Shown: piece by piece, positions 54,841 to 64,000 of the stretch
Position numbering within the stretch: position 1 is the first letter of the stretch
How the letters are laid out: each line of letters begins with the position of its first letter
NCBI GenBank assembly: GCA_021234155.1
Contig: JAJEKV010000047.1
Coordinates: 10,190,081 to 10,254,080, forward strand
Direction: 5' to 3'
Length of the DNA stretch: 64,000 nucleotides
DNA from: Isoetes taiwanensis
Lineage: Eukaryota; Streptophyta; Lycopodiopsida; Isoetales; Isoetaceae
The notes under the pieces: generated by a model
What the model was told of the DNA's origin: nothing
Database searches by the model: none
Seen by the model: the letters and a program-made list of their open reading frames with translations, nothing else
Translations under genes and position numbers: made by a program

Positions 54841-55423
54841 TCAGGAATATCTAACAAATAATCTGCATTAAGATTGCAGAAACGAAGAGCAATGAACTGT
54901 TATTTCTTTTCTTGTCTATATGTGGAAAACTACTGTGTTTAATGAATATATGAAAGAGTTGTTGATTGTTTTCTGTACTTTTCTAGTTGATGTTTGATGA
55001 TGGAAATAAATCTTTTGGAACTGCCGTTGAACTTCGTCTAGAGGAAGCATGCACATAGCACTTGACGGGTTTATTATTATAAGGTAAGTTCTGGACGTTG
55101 TGAGGCAGTTACAGTGAAAGAGTGTTTACTCATGGACATTACAAATGCAGCGTGGAAATGCGAAGGAATGCGACGCCATATGCATAGGTCAACTGCTGTG
55201 AAGGCGCAGCGACAAGTAGATATCGAAAACTATTTATTCTAGAATGGGACTCGCATGAAACCAACAAACCGCCCGATAGATAGGCTTCTCATTCATCTCA
55301 GCAGATTTTCTACAATGGTGGATAGTGGGTAGCCGCACACATGCGAACTACCCACGAAAAATAAAGGGAAAATCCAATTATATCCTTTGGACCCCAAAAA
55401 ATACAATGCTAATAGATATTTGG

Positions 55424-55516
55424 CTGGTGTACCTGCCGAAAGCTTATCACCGGGATTAAAAAACCCCGCCCTTTTGGGTTTTCGAGGAAAAACCCTAGTG
55501 ATAAGCCTTCGGCAAG
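55424..55516. repeat. Hairpin with 17-bp arms and a conserved core
   Basis: TGCCGAAAGCTTATCAC pairs with GTGATAAGCCTTCGGCA (one mismatch). The core (TTAAAAAACCCCGCCC..., GGGTTTTCGAGGAAAAACC) is shared with 14304-14354, where the arms are different (CTTATTACTG and CAGTAATAAG). Confidence 0.8.
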
Positions 55517-55795
55517 GGGCTTGGACAAATGTAAGGCATAAAAAACGCTCCCAACCCACGAATGAAACAGATGCCGCTCGCGAACCTGTACCTGCACATC
55601 ACCAACAAAAACAACAAGACAAAAACAAACCTCCCAAAGTGGAGGGGCTGATTACGCGCGTGCCACGCGACAAATATAATAAACAAAGAAGGAGGGGAGG
55701 GTGGGTTCAAAGAGAAAGAGATACTGCTGAGAGAGAAGAGGAAGCGCCGATGAGGAGTCGATGCAGAAACGCGCCTAAAATAGCGAACTCCCAAC

Positions 55796-55856
55796 CAGAA
55801 TGGGCATGCGCCGCCCGCATGCATGCAAAACATGCATGCTCGTCCCATTCTAGAAT
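55796..55856. repeat. GC-rich hairpin in the trihelix fragment
   Basis: AGAATGGG pairs with CCCATTCT, and inside GCATGCATG pairs with CATGCATGC around an AAAA loop. Confidence 0.75.
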
Positions 55857-56315
55857 GGCGGTCCGATGTCTCGGATCGATGGGATCAGTTCCTTCTAAGG
55901 AGGCCTCTGACATAGATGGTTTGGAAGAAGATGAGCCTTTAAAGGGAGGTGCTGCTACTGCAAAGCGTCTCAAGTGGAAGCATAAGAAACTACTTAAATT
56001 GATTGAAGTGCGGACTTCCCTAGAGGGACGGTTTGAAGAAGCGAAACTCAAGAGTCCACTGTGGAAGCAAGTTGCATCTATTTTAGTAGAACATGACTTT
56101 GAACACAGCCATAATCAGTGCAAATCAATGTGGGGAAGCTAAAATATGAGGTAACTTACAGAATTGCTAGAATTCCTTCATATTTGGGTATTTATTTCAT
56201 GTGTTTCTTGCTTCAGGATTTGGTAGAAAGCAAAGAAGATGAATACGTATTGCGCAAACGCTGGCCATATTTTGATATGATGCATAAAGCCATCTCACCC
56301 AAAGGCAGCATATGA

Positions 56316-57180
56316 CTATATAATATGGGTCGGATTATGCCAGATAAAACAGATTCTGACTGCCATGCTTAACTGAACGCGATAAGGACCAGATAAGTTG
56401 AAGTGGGAGCTAAGTATTTCTATAATATGCTGAACAACAGTCATTGTTTACCTTCTTACCACAAGGTTTGTTAATCTCCCACTTTGTTTATCTTTTTCAT
56501 AGATGGTCTAGAGGATCGAATTGCAAACTATTAAGCATATTATTTTCTTCCCTAGGAGAAGAATGCATGTGTGCAAGCATCTTTAAAGACGGATCTGCTG
56601 TGCATATCAGTTGCAACAAAGCTTAAGATTTCAGCAAATTTTAGCCAGCTCTGCAGACCATTGTATTTATGTAGAATGTAGGAGTCTAATGCTGGAATCA
56701 AAGTGATGGATCTATTGGTCAACTTTTTCCTTCCAAGCAGCAATTTATTAATTCCATTTATATATATAGCTATTTGTATGTGTCAATAAGTCGTGGCACA
56801 ATAAATGGGCTCTTCCATTTATGTATATAGCTGTTTGTATGTGAAAATAAGCCGTGGCACAATAAATGGGCTCAGGCATAGCAGATTTTCTGCCCAAATT
56901 CATTTCAGTTCATTATCCCTGAGATCAGATTTCATCGATTTGACATTGTCCGTACCCGATCTTGCCCTTGCTTCTTTTATACTAGAATTTTCGTTGGAGT
57001 TGCAGCACTCAGGAGCAGTATATGCATATGGGATTTGGAGTTTTATGAATTGGTGGCAAATGCAAATTTGAATGCAGATTTATTTCTTGTTAAGTTTTGG
57101 AGCTACAAATTGAAGTAACATAGAATAGTTTTTTGAAAATTGTTGGGAGGATTCAAAGCTGAAGATGATTTCTGAAGTGG
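56316..57180. other. No recognisable gene
   Basis: An imperfect duplication at 56758-56815 and 56816-56875 (ATTTATATATATAGC, GTCGTGGCACAATAAATGG). Nothing else is supported. Confidence 0.4.
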
Positions 57181-57189
57181 CTTCTTTAG

Positions 57190-57256
57190 AGATATTGTGC
57201 TATTTATATCCATGGGGATAATGGTTTAACCAAGGTTCGAATCCTTGGAGCTTCTT
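57190..57256 (+). repeat. tRNA-like or SINE-type T-arm
   Basis: CCAAGGTTCGAATCCTTGG is a perfect T-arm with a polymerase III B box. No convincing A box or cloverleaf is present, so this is a relic rather than a tRNA gene. Confidence 0.3.
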
Positions 57257-57279
57257 TTATTTATTTTTGTTATGAAAAA

Positions 57280-58009
57280 TACCATTTGTAATGGCAATTT
57301 CTATTGGTGTGTTGGATTTTGACATCAAGAAACCACTACATGCTAGCACTAAGAACCATTGCATGCTATCATATAGAATTATACGATGTTAATAAATTAA
57401 CTTAAAATGCTTTGGTAGATAAAGCACTAGTGATCTATAACATTGAATGCCTTATGCATTCTACTAAAGAACCTATATGGTTTGCATGCATAAAAATGGG
57501 AAGGCTTTAGACTATAAAACATATGCGGCTTTAGTCATTCAACCCTATATGGCTGCACTTTAACCCTATATGGTTTGCACGCATAAAAGTGGGAAGGCTT
57601 TAGACCATTAACCATATGCAACTTGTTTAATTTTAACACAATGCAAACCATATAAATTTATCACAATACTTAGCCACCCTAATTTTGCACTCTAAGAACC
57701 ACATTATATAACCGAGTCTCATTACCACTACTTTATACCATATTAAGAAACTATACACATGAACCACGATATTAAACAACAACGAATAAACATGTTAGAA
57801 AACCATATCATTGAATAACATAATTGAACAATTGATAATTACTTTGTAAAAATACCACATTAATAAAGCATATAAAGAAACCACATACTTTAGCCATGCA
57901 ATGTTTTTTAATGATATCAACCCACAAAGATGCATTGGTTATTTTCAACGGTTTTTTATGTATAACCATGGAAAAAACCCGTAATGGTTTTATTTTTGGG
58001 TGCCTTGTG
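57280..58009. repeat. Right subterminal region of the Pack-type element
   Basis: It is rich in AAACCACAT, GAACCAC, AACCATAT and similar motifs, mirror to the left end. A ~60-bp direct duplication (GGTTTGCATGCATAAAA...GGGAAGGCTTTAGAC) lies at 57480 and 57570. Confidence 0.65.
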
Positions 58010-58886
58010 TAACAAGGCTATACAATGCTTTCATGACATGCAAGAATTTGGTGTAAAACCTGATGCCATTACATTCATCTTCCTACTAGTGGTCTGGTGT
58101 TCAAGGGCATGGAATATTCCAAGACAATGACAAAACACCATGGCATTTTGCCAACTGCGGATCACTATTCTTGCATTGTAGACCTACTTGCACGATCTGG
58201 GAATGTGCATGATGCAGAAAGATTATTGGAAGCCTTGTCTCATCCTGCGTCTATAGAAACTTGGATAGCTTTACTTAGTGCTTGTAAAACGTATGGGGAA
58301 GTAGAACCAGGACTAAGATGTTTTCAGGAGCTTGTGAGGAGGAGCCCAGAAATTGCTGCTTCCAATGTACTTATGGGTGACTTCTATACAACCATGGGCA
58401 AGAGGGATTAGAAGAATATAGAAAACATGCAATGGTCAAGAAAAAGCCTGCAAAGTCTTTAACAAAAATATGTATGAATTCACATTGGGTGTCGCGAAAC
58501 CCAAGCAATGTCTGGAGTATTACAAATGTTGATTTCTTGCATGAAATTGGAAAGATATATGCCAAATATGGAGCTCATCGTGGGCTCATCTAACAAGGAA
58601 AGAGAAGCAACATTGTGTGGGCATGTAGAAAGAGTGGATATAACTTTTGGGCATCTATACAATCGACAAGGACAGACACTGGGCGGAACAAAAAAATTGA
58701 GAATGTGCAATGATTGTCATGATGCAACTAAAATCATATCTAAGGTTGAAAAGCGTGAGATTATCATCCGTGAAAATAACTGGGTTCACCATTTTTATCC
58801 AGGGTTTGCTCTTGTCAGGATATGTGGTAATGTGTTCTCATGTCTTCTTATATGCTGTTTGAACGATGAGGAGTGCACGCCTTAGC
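58010..58886 (+). pseudogene. PPR-DYW pseudogene, 3' part
   Basis: It continues the split PPR gene: KAIQCFHDMQEFGVKPDAIT, HYSCIVDLLARSGNVHDAER (E motif region), IETWIALLSACKTYGEVE, LRMCNDCHDATKIISKVEKR and EIIIRENNWVHHFYPG. In a shifted frame it ends RVCSCQDMW and TAA at 58831. The zinc and CDCH cytidine-deaminase-like signature survives as CNDCH. The terminal tripeptide is DMW instead of DYW. At least three frameshifts are present. Confidence 0.88.
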
Positions 58887-59939
58887 AGGTATAAATCTCG
58901 TTTATTCATGGCACGTGGATGATGCTCAATATAGGGGGATAAATACATATCAGACATGCAACACACCAAAATAGCATTCAATATAGAAAGAGAGAGAATA
59001 TTTTCGATTTATCTCTCAAATTGATTGTCCTATATTGGTCAAACTGGAGTTTGAAGACCAAATCCTAGTTCCATCCGAATGTGAACGCTTACGATATAGT
59101 CAAGGTGAAGCACCTATTTGTTACGGAACAAACCGGCTTCCACCATCTCGGGTAAACCATAAGAGTAACAAAGGGCCACTTTTTTTTGGATTGCCCGAAG
59201 GGCAAACTCTAGGCACCGTATGTGAGGAAATTTCCAAAGGATATTTCAAATCGATGGTGGATGTATGGCCCGGCTGCGGAAAGAGTGTGATCGCGATTGC
59301 CTCTTTGCTACCGATGAAGCGTAGATTTCTTATGCACCGGTCTCTTTTTAAATTGAACAAAGATACTTTCAGGTCATGGCGGTTTCATTTGTTTGCATGT
59401 AGTTTGTGGAAGTAATGTGAACACAGAAGATGTGTGGAGCTTGAATAGGTTGGCATTACACTTCATTCTGGTTTGATATTGGAAGAGATATGCTTGGAAT
59501 ACTTAGGTAAAATGAATTTACTCAGCTTGATTTCACGAATCGACTTCTTCCACTCCAGTTGCCCGTGCATCGGGCAAACCGCTGGCAAGGCAAAGACTTG
59601 CAAAGGATGCCCAAACCAACAAATTTAGGCTCGCACACCGATCCCATAGACAAATTTCTAGTGCAAAATTTATTTTGGGTCATGTGAGCGTAGGCATTTT
59701 CCCAGGTATCTTTGGAACATATGATTCTCTTTTGTGGTTTAATAGTTTTTAGGGATGCTTAAATTAACATCACATTGAAATCATATTTACTACAGTTAGC
59801 AAACCTTTCGGAAACATTACAAATCTTCTATTGGAAACCGCCAACAGAAAATATTAATGCTCTACCAAGATAAAAAACCCTAACAAAGCAGCTTTGTATC
59901 CAAAATTCGCACTGCAATTAAATCCTTTAAAATGTGTAG
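58887..59939. other. No supported gene; contains short retroposon tails
   Basis: A 126-codon frame (59035-59415) has no recognisable family and crosses a hairpin tail at 59180-59212 (minus: TTTGCCCTTCGGGCAATCC then A8). Another hairpin, GTTGCCCGTGCATCGGGCAAAC, lies near 59558-59580. Confidence 0.45.
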
Positions 59940-60190
59940 CACAAACCTTGTCCGGAAGCATGAACTTGATAGACATAACTCCAAGATTATCTTCATTATA
60001 ATCAGGAGACCATCCCAGGTTACTTTGATCTATCTTATGACCTTAAAGGCCAAGCATTTTAGGTATGCTTGGTCTACAGATAACAATGTCTAGTAACCCT
60101 ACTTGCATGTCCATCTCAGCTAGTGCAAAAGCAAGTTATGAAGCAAAGGTGCTTTGGCTTACACCGCCTTTCCCAGACAATACAAGCACC
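59940..60190 (-). pseudogene. NBP35: NBP35 N-terminal half, inverted relative to its C-terminal half
   Basis: The minus-strand frame reads VLVLSGKGGVSQSTFAS, a stop, LAFALAEMDMQVGLLDI, CRPSIPKMLGL, a stop, and SNLGWSPDYNEDNLGVMSIK then FMLPDK. This is the P-loop ATPase of cytosolic Fe-S cluster assembly. The deviant Walker A GKGGVGKST is degraded to GKGGVSQST. The C-terminal half lies on the opposite strand from 60228, so an inversion broke the gene or its retrocopy. No intron is visible between blocks. Confidence 0.85.
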
Positions 60191-60227
60191 TTATGTTTTA
60201 TTAGGCTTGCACTCTCCAATTGCAACA

Positions 60228-60535
60228 GGATGAAGCAGTGATTTGTAGAGGTTCACTTGGAGAGGTCCACGGAAGAACAGTTTGATCAGCAGTTCTTGAA
60301 AGATGTTTATTGGAGTGATCTTGATTTCTCGTAGTGGATGCTCCCCCAGGAACATCCAATGTGCACATCTCTATTGCTTAGTATTTAAGGCCACAAATAT
60401 TGATGGAGCAACACCTCAAGAAGTGCCCCTTATTGATGTTAGGAAGGAGATTAATTCCTGTAACAAGGTAGGGATTCCCGTTCTTGGAGTTGTAGACAAT
60501 GTGAATGGTCTCCAGAATGGTTGCAAGATTTTCAG
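60228..60535 (+). pseudogene. NBP35: NBP35 C-terminal half
   Basis: Plus-strand frames give DEAVICRG, PRKNSLI, FLKDVYWSDLDF, then in the correct frame DAPPGTSNVHISIA, KATNIDGATPQEVPLIDVRK and EINSCNKVGIPVLGVVDNVN. These follow directly on the minus-strand half (…FMLPDK). An insertion of ~12 bases after CRG and several frameshifts or stops are present. The DAPPGTS (Walker B region) motif survives. Confidence 0.85.
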
Positions 60536-61854
60536 CTTAAGATATTCAGGGAGGATAGGGAAGTGGAGGATGCCATTGGGAAAGTTTAGGCATTGTGCAT
60601 CCTACCCAATGAACAATAGGATTTATATCAATCTTATTTGTTCATAAGTTGGAGTGCGTTTTGAAGCAAATCAGCCTTTCAAACTAGCCAACCTGCAACA
60701 ATTAATGGTTTAGTACAAGTAGATGATTTTGAATTGCGTGTGTTGTTTAACTCTTCTTCAAACAGATCACATTGCATGAACATGTGCTCTAAAGTGTGGT
60801 GCGGCTCCTTAAACAAGACGTATAGGATATAATGGCATTTCTTTCCGTGGTTTGTAGTATTTTAGAAAAGCCTTGTAGCTAAGGTTATTGTTATATCATA
60901 GAATATAAGAAGTAAATTGTTACTCCTAGGCAAGCAACGTGATTACGATTTCTTTGCCATATGTTTGATATCGCCAAGTTCTAAACAACCACATTGGCTT
61001 GAAGAAAATGCTAGAAACAAAAACATAGATTCATGATACAAGCCTTGGCAAAGAAAATGATTATAGGCCATTCATTAAGAAGGCGCTTTTACATAGTCGA
61101 TTATTTTAAACACTTTATTTAAATCGGTGCCTTTAAATACAGTTATGATGGTTATGATATATGGAGTAAGTATAAATAAAGTTATCTGGCTAATAATTAG
61201 AGTATCTTATAGATTGTAAGGGCCTCTTGGATGTAATATATTCATTGTGAACATGAATACTCATGGATGGTGGTTGCTTCATGGCTATCTCTTAGCCATT
61301 ATAATTACACTTTGGTATGTTTAGATTTTGGGCATAATGTGGGTTCAAATCCCACATATTCAAGATCGTCTTCCATGCCATTCAAAATTGAGAGATATAC
61401 TCTACCATAAAATGTCGAACATTAATAATGGATTCAACCTTGTAGTTTTAGAACCAAACAAATGTCTGCACACTGGGGTGTCTCATTTTCGATGTCCCTT
61501 TTGTCCCCCAATTTAGTACTAAAATCAATAAAGGTGGTTGGAAATCTTGGAGGCAATTTCAAATTTAGAAAACAAAAATAGCAATAAAAAATCGAATTCC
61601 TTGAATCTTGGAGAACCGGGCTACAATGCGTGCATGTGTTGAGCCCCGATAAAGAAAACTAAAACACCAACAGAATCATCATTCTTGCTTCTCGTCTTTC
61701 GATATGTTCAAGGTTTGAATGGAACTAATGGATTGTATTTCTTTTTCCTATTTGCAACATTCAATTTGTGAGTTATTAGCGTATTTGAATGCCTTGCCTT
61801 ATGAATTATGAATTGGGCATGGAAATAGCATTCCACTGGTATGTTTGAGTCCAG
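60536..61854. other. No recognisable gene
   Basis: AT-rich. A T-arm-like hairpin TGTGGGTTCAAATCCCACA (61338-61356) carries a polymerase III B-box consensus but no cloverleaf. Confidence 0.45.
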
Positions 61855-61945
61855 TTTTTTGGGTTGCCCCTAAGGGGAAAACCCTCATCCATGTGGGTTT
61901 GTGGCATATTCCAAGTATATGTCAGTATATGCTCGAAAACATGAC
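61855..61945 (-). repeat. Short retroposon tail, homologous to 44712-44790
   Basis: Both copies share TTTTTGGGTTGCCCCTA, CATGTGGGT/TATGTGGGT and TATTCAAGTATATG-type sequence over ~75 bp, ending (minus) in GGGGCAACCCAAAAA. Confidence 0.6.
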
Positions 61946-61992
61946 TTTGAAGTGTGATTTAAGCCATTTCACTCTCAACAAGGTTGCAAATT

Positions 61993-62020
61993 AAACGGGA
62001 GTGTTGCAGCACTCCCGTTT
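61993..62020. repeat. Perfect 11-bp hairpin
   Basis: AAACGGGAGTG pairs perfectly with CACTCCCGTTT across a 6-nt loop. A T-run follows about 80 bp later. Confidence 0.85.
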
Positions 62021-62559
62021 CAAAGATTCCTTTAGAAAAAGCACGGCACTTCAGAAATTGGGCTTTTTTAAGAAAGGTTCAAAGTTTCAGGAGTATCAGT
62101 TTTTTTTTTGGCCTGTTTTTGGGGCACTCTTTGGACAGGACTTTGGTTTTTTAGAGTTAAACACATGAAAATAGCAGATTTGAGACATGAGCACGTAATT
62201 CATTAGAGGTCGATGTACAAAAAACACAAATTTAGTAAACATAATAATAATAATTTCATTACTGGTTTTGTGTTATATCAATAATGGCCAATAATGGCAA
62301 TAAATAATAGATGTCAATCAAGAGCCACAACAAAAAATCCGTCGAGAGATCTAAATTAAAATCTTCTTCATTCTTCTTGCCGCTTCCTCGGCTTGACCCG
62401 GTTTCTAACGTTTCACCTTTCTCTCGGTGACTTAGGCTTTTCTCGTGTTGGTGGTCGCCGGTATTGTAGCTAGAGCAACTTCTTTCACTCTGCAAATGTA
62501 GCTTCGTCTTCCAAAGAGCTCGTAAAAGGAGGTTGTATCTCAAAGATGTCATCTTAGCA
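62021..62559. other. 3' flank of the methyltransferase gene
   Basis: A minus-strand frame (62552-62259) has a basic, polar segment (REKGETLETGSSRGSGKKNE) and a hydrophobic end (FLLWLLIDIYYLLPLLAII). It may be the decayed C-terminus of the same gene. Confidence 0.35.
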
Positions 62560-63980
62560 AAATCGAGTTAGACTTTGCCCCCAACTCTTGATTCTCGTCC
62601 CGGTAGAGTTGGTAAGGCGTAAAAGTCTCATCTTGATGAACTGCATGACCTCCTTGTCAATGTCAAAGCTACACAATTACGGCCCTTCTTAAGTGCACAA
62701 GTAATAGTTGTACCAGAGCCGAAAACGTCAAGCACCCAATCTCCGGGGACGGAGAACATGTCCGGAAGATGGTTAATAAGTTTCGTGGCTTTTTGGTAGT
62801 GATTCACTATTCTTCCTTGTGCACTAGGGTCCCGCAAACTTCAGAATACGTACTGGAAACTCCAACACGCTTTGAAAAGTTCGCATGCCATTGTGTTGAA
62901 GTGTTCCATTGTCGCTTTTCCCGTCAAAACTCCAATAAGCCACGTGAAGATATTCAACCTTACTTAGCGACGCGGGCCTCCACCATGGTAATTAATATTT
63001 GTTCTGCATACCTAAGGAAATTAAAAATAAAGAAGGATTTAAGTACAAACCAAAAGAAACGTGATTCGAATAGAAACTCCCAAAAAGAATTTAAAAATGC
63101 TACAGTTGTAACTAACAAAGAAAACAAAGGTAAGGAAAACAAAAGGACTTGTGTATTCCGTAATAAGTGCTTACCAAACCAGATTTTCATAACCAAACTT
63201 TGGGCAAAGGAACCGGCGTGATTCTTGAAGTCGCTTCCACAAGACCGGATTGCATGCTTGAGTGAAATACAACCAACCTCCAATGTTTTGCCGTCAGTCG
63301 TCTTTTTTATGCCGTCGACGAAAAGCGTTAAACTTCGAGTTTTTAAATGGTCGGTCGTCAGAAGGGCGCGCCTTTCGGCTTAAACCCATATGGAAGGTCA
63401 GCTACTACCAAGGTAAAATCTTGGGGCTTTATTGATTCGCTTAATTTGGTGCAATCACCGTGTACAATAGAGAAGAGGTTATTTTGATCAAACATTGTAA
63501 ACCTCTCAGTAGTCGGAGGGCTCGTAATCCGAAATCGAGAACACGCTGTCCGCCCGGCGTCCTCTCTTCTCGTCTTTGTCCTTACCAAGTGCATGAAGCC
63601 CTCCGGCAGTCTTTGTTTTTCTTTTTGCTCGCAAAAAAGAGCGTCTTAGTAACAAGAAAAACAACAATATAAAAAACAAATCAACATACCCAGCCTTCAA
63701 AATTTGGCGCATACTGCACAATCCTTTCGTCTGAGGTTGCGATAGGATAAAGCTCCTTGCACCTTTCCCAGCTGTCAACATTTAATTGCTCCATTAAGCG
63801 TGTTTGACATGTGATGACATTTTTTTCGGGTAAGACCACACAAATGTTAGAAGGAAGAAAACTAATAACAAAAGCAACAAAAAGATCTACTAACAAAATC
63901 GAAAGTCGGTGTATTCCTAATACACTTTGGCTTTCGGTAAGCCAAAAAGTGTATTCTCGAATACACTTTGGCTCACACAT
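62560..63980 (-). pseudogene. Beta-class DNA amino-methyltransferase gene, decayed, multi-exon
   Basis: Reading the minus strand, exon 1 ends YAPNFEGW with donor GTATGT near 63690. The next exon has NNLFSIVHGDCTKLSESIKP then TLVVADLPYGFKPKGAPF, where DLPY (63399-63388) stands for the catalytic DPPY with Pro to Leu. Next come GGWLYFTQACNPVLWKRLQE (63320-63240) and, after an intron, VAYWSFDGKSDNGTLQHNG, LINHLPDMFSVPGDWVLDVF, GSGTT (SAM motif I, 62720-62706) and ALKKGRNCVA. A shifted frame then reads FDIDKEVMQFIKMRLL. Motif IV before motif I is the beta order seen in bacterial N4C and N6A enzymes. The DPPY-like box leans to N6-adenine but does not decide. At least three frameshifts are present. 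Confidence 0.72.
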
Positions 63981-64000
63981 TGACCAAAAAGTGTATTCCG
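63900..64000. repeat. AATACAC/GTGTATT hairpin series at the window edge
   Basis: AATACACTTTGGCTT pairs with AAGCCAAAAAGTGTATT, followed by AATACACTTTGGCT and ACCAAAAAGTGTATT. It looks like a subterminal repeat of an element that continues past 64000 and may carry the methyltransferase gene. Confidence 0.65.

Larger units (their letters stand above)
55387..56315 (+). pseudogene. Trihelix (GT-factor-like) DNA-binding fragment captured in transposon
   Basis: The first frame ends with KLIEVRTSLEGRFEEAKLKS, PLWKQVASILVEHDFEHS and NQCKSMW, the tandem-Trp trihelix (SANT-like) domain, near 55985-56135. A one-base shift then gives GKLKYE and a GTAACT donor at 56151. Exon 2 begins after TTCAG at 56217: DLVESKEDEY...RWPYFDMMHKAI, the typical fourth helix. 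The N-terminal ~170 codons look like non-conserved or chimeric sequence, and include the hairpins at 55424 and 55796. In plants this domain binds GT-rich promoters. The fragment lacks the rest of the protein. Confidence 0.7.
47209..58009. mobile_element. 10.8-kb Pack-type DNA transposon carrying host gene fragments
   Basis: The ends are CACAAGGCACCCAAAAA and its inverse TTTTTGGGTGCCTTGTG, flanked by TAA (47206-47208 and 58010-58012). Removing the element and one TAA restores the PPR frame exactly. A 3-bp target with CAC... ends fits CMC/CACTA. TAA would also fit PIF/Harbinger. AACCAC and GTGGTT motifs crowd both ends (47225-47400, 57300-57900). No transposase is visible. It contains plus-strand fragments of Elongator subunit 2, a P450 and a trihelix factor, two large inverted repeats and a Mutator-type MITE. 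Confidence 0.9.

Noticed and set aside
47756-56315. ELP2, P450 and trihelix as functional host genes
   Set aside because: Each is a partial gene with frameshifts and missing catalytic or core parts, and all lie within one transposon that splits a PPR gene.
57229-57256. tRNA gene suggested by CCAAGGTTCGAATCCTTGG
   Set aside because: Only the T-arm and B box are present; no acceptor stem, A box or anticodon arm can be drawn. The same holds for 61338-61356.
59035-59415. P-loop ATPase suggested by GCGKS in a 126-codon frame
   Set aside because: The motif lacks the full GxxxxGK[ST] spacing and the frame crosses a retroposon tail; no other NTPase motif follows.

Overview
This window is nuclear DNA of a land plant. 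Plant signatures include Ty3/gypsy and Ty1/copia elements primed by initiator-Met tRNA, a PLS-type PPR gene with a DYW tail, a trihelix transcription-factor fragment, a P450 fragment, teloboxes and GT-AG introns. Its very high density of nested elements and its bacterial-type DNA methyltransferase gene suggest a seedless plant such as a fern, but this is an inference. Almost nothing here is an intact host gene. The best candidate is a small two-exon membrane-protein gene at 42309-42893, and it lacks an obvious ATG.

Layout: 1-12805 is a minus-strand chromodomain Ty3/gypsy element, cut by the window's left edge. It has a 1613-bp LTR (11193-12805), PBS, PPT, and decayed gag, protease, RT, RNase H, integrase and chromodomain. 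Between the 5' LTR and gag it has about 4.7 kb of extra sequence with two accessory genes, each with its own TATA box. One (9251-10490) encodes a histone H3-like protein that starts with the exact H3 tail MARTKQTA and ends in a full H3 histone fold. The other (6773-7671) is unrecognised. A hAT MITE and an LTR fragment are nested inside. The gypsy element lies in an older Ty1/copia element (12806-20060), which also carries a minus-strand LINE (14236-18064) and a very short LINE tail.

20060-28861 is gene-poor and holds a truncated LINE, a foldback structure and short retroposon tails. A second LINE (28862-41826) is split by a 10.1-kb inverted-repeat element (30141-40217) with CACCACA-type repeat blocks, an FCP1-like HAD phosphatase remnant, Ulp1-like protease exons and unrecognised exons. 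At 45384-58831 a PPR-DYW pseudogene is split by a 10.8-kb element (47209-58009, TSD TAA). That element carries fragments of Elongator subunit 2, a cytochrome P450 and a trihelix factor, and so looks like a gene-capturing Pack-type transposon.

The right end holds an NBP35 pseudogene whose two halves face opposite ways (59940-60535) and a decayed multi-exon beta-class amino-methyltransferase gene (62560-63980, minus). The window ends in AATACAC/GTGTATT hairpins. The strongest candidate for a new system is the gypsy element that encodes both an H3 mimic and a chromodomain, with private promoters for the accessory genes.
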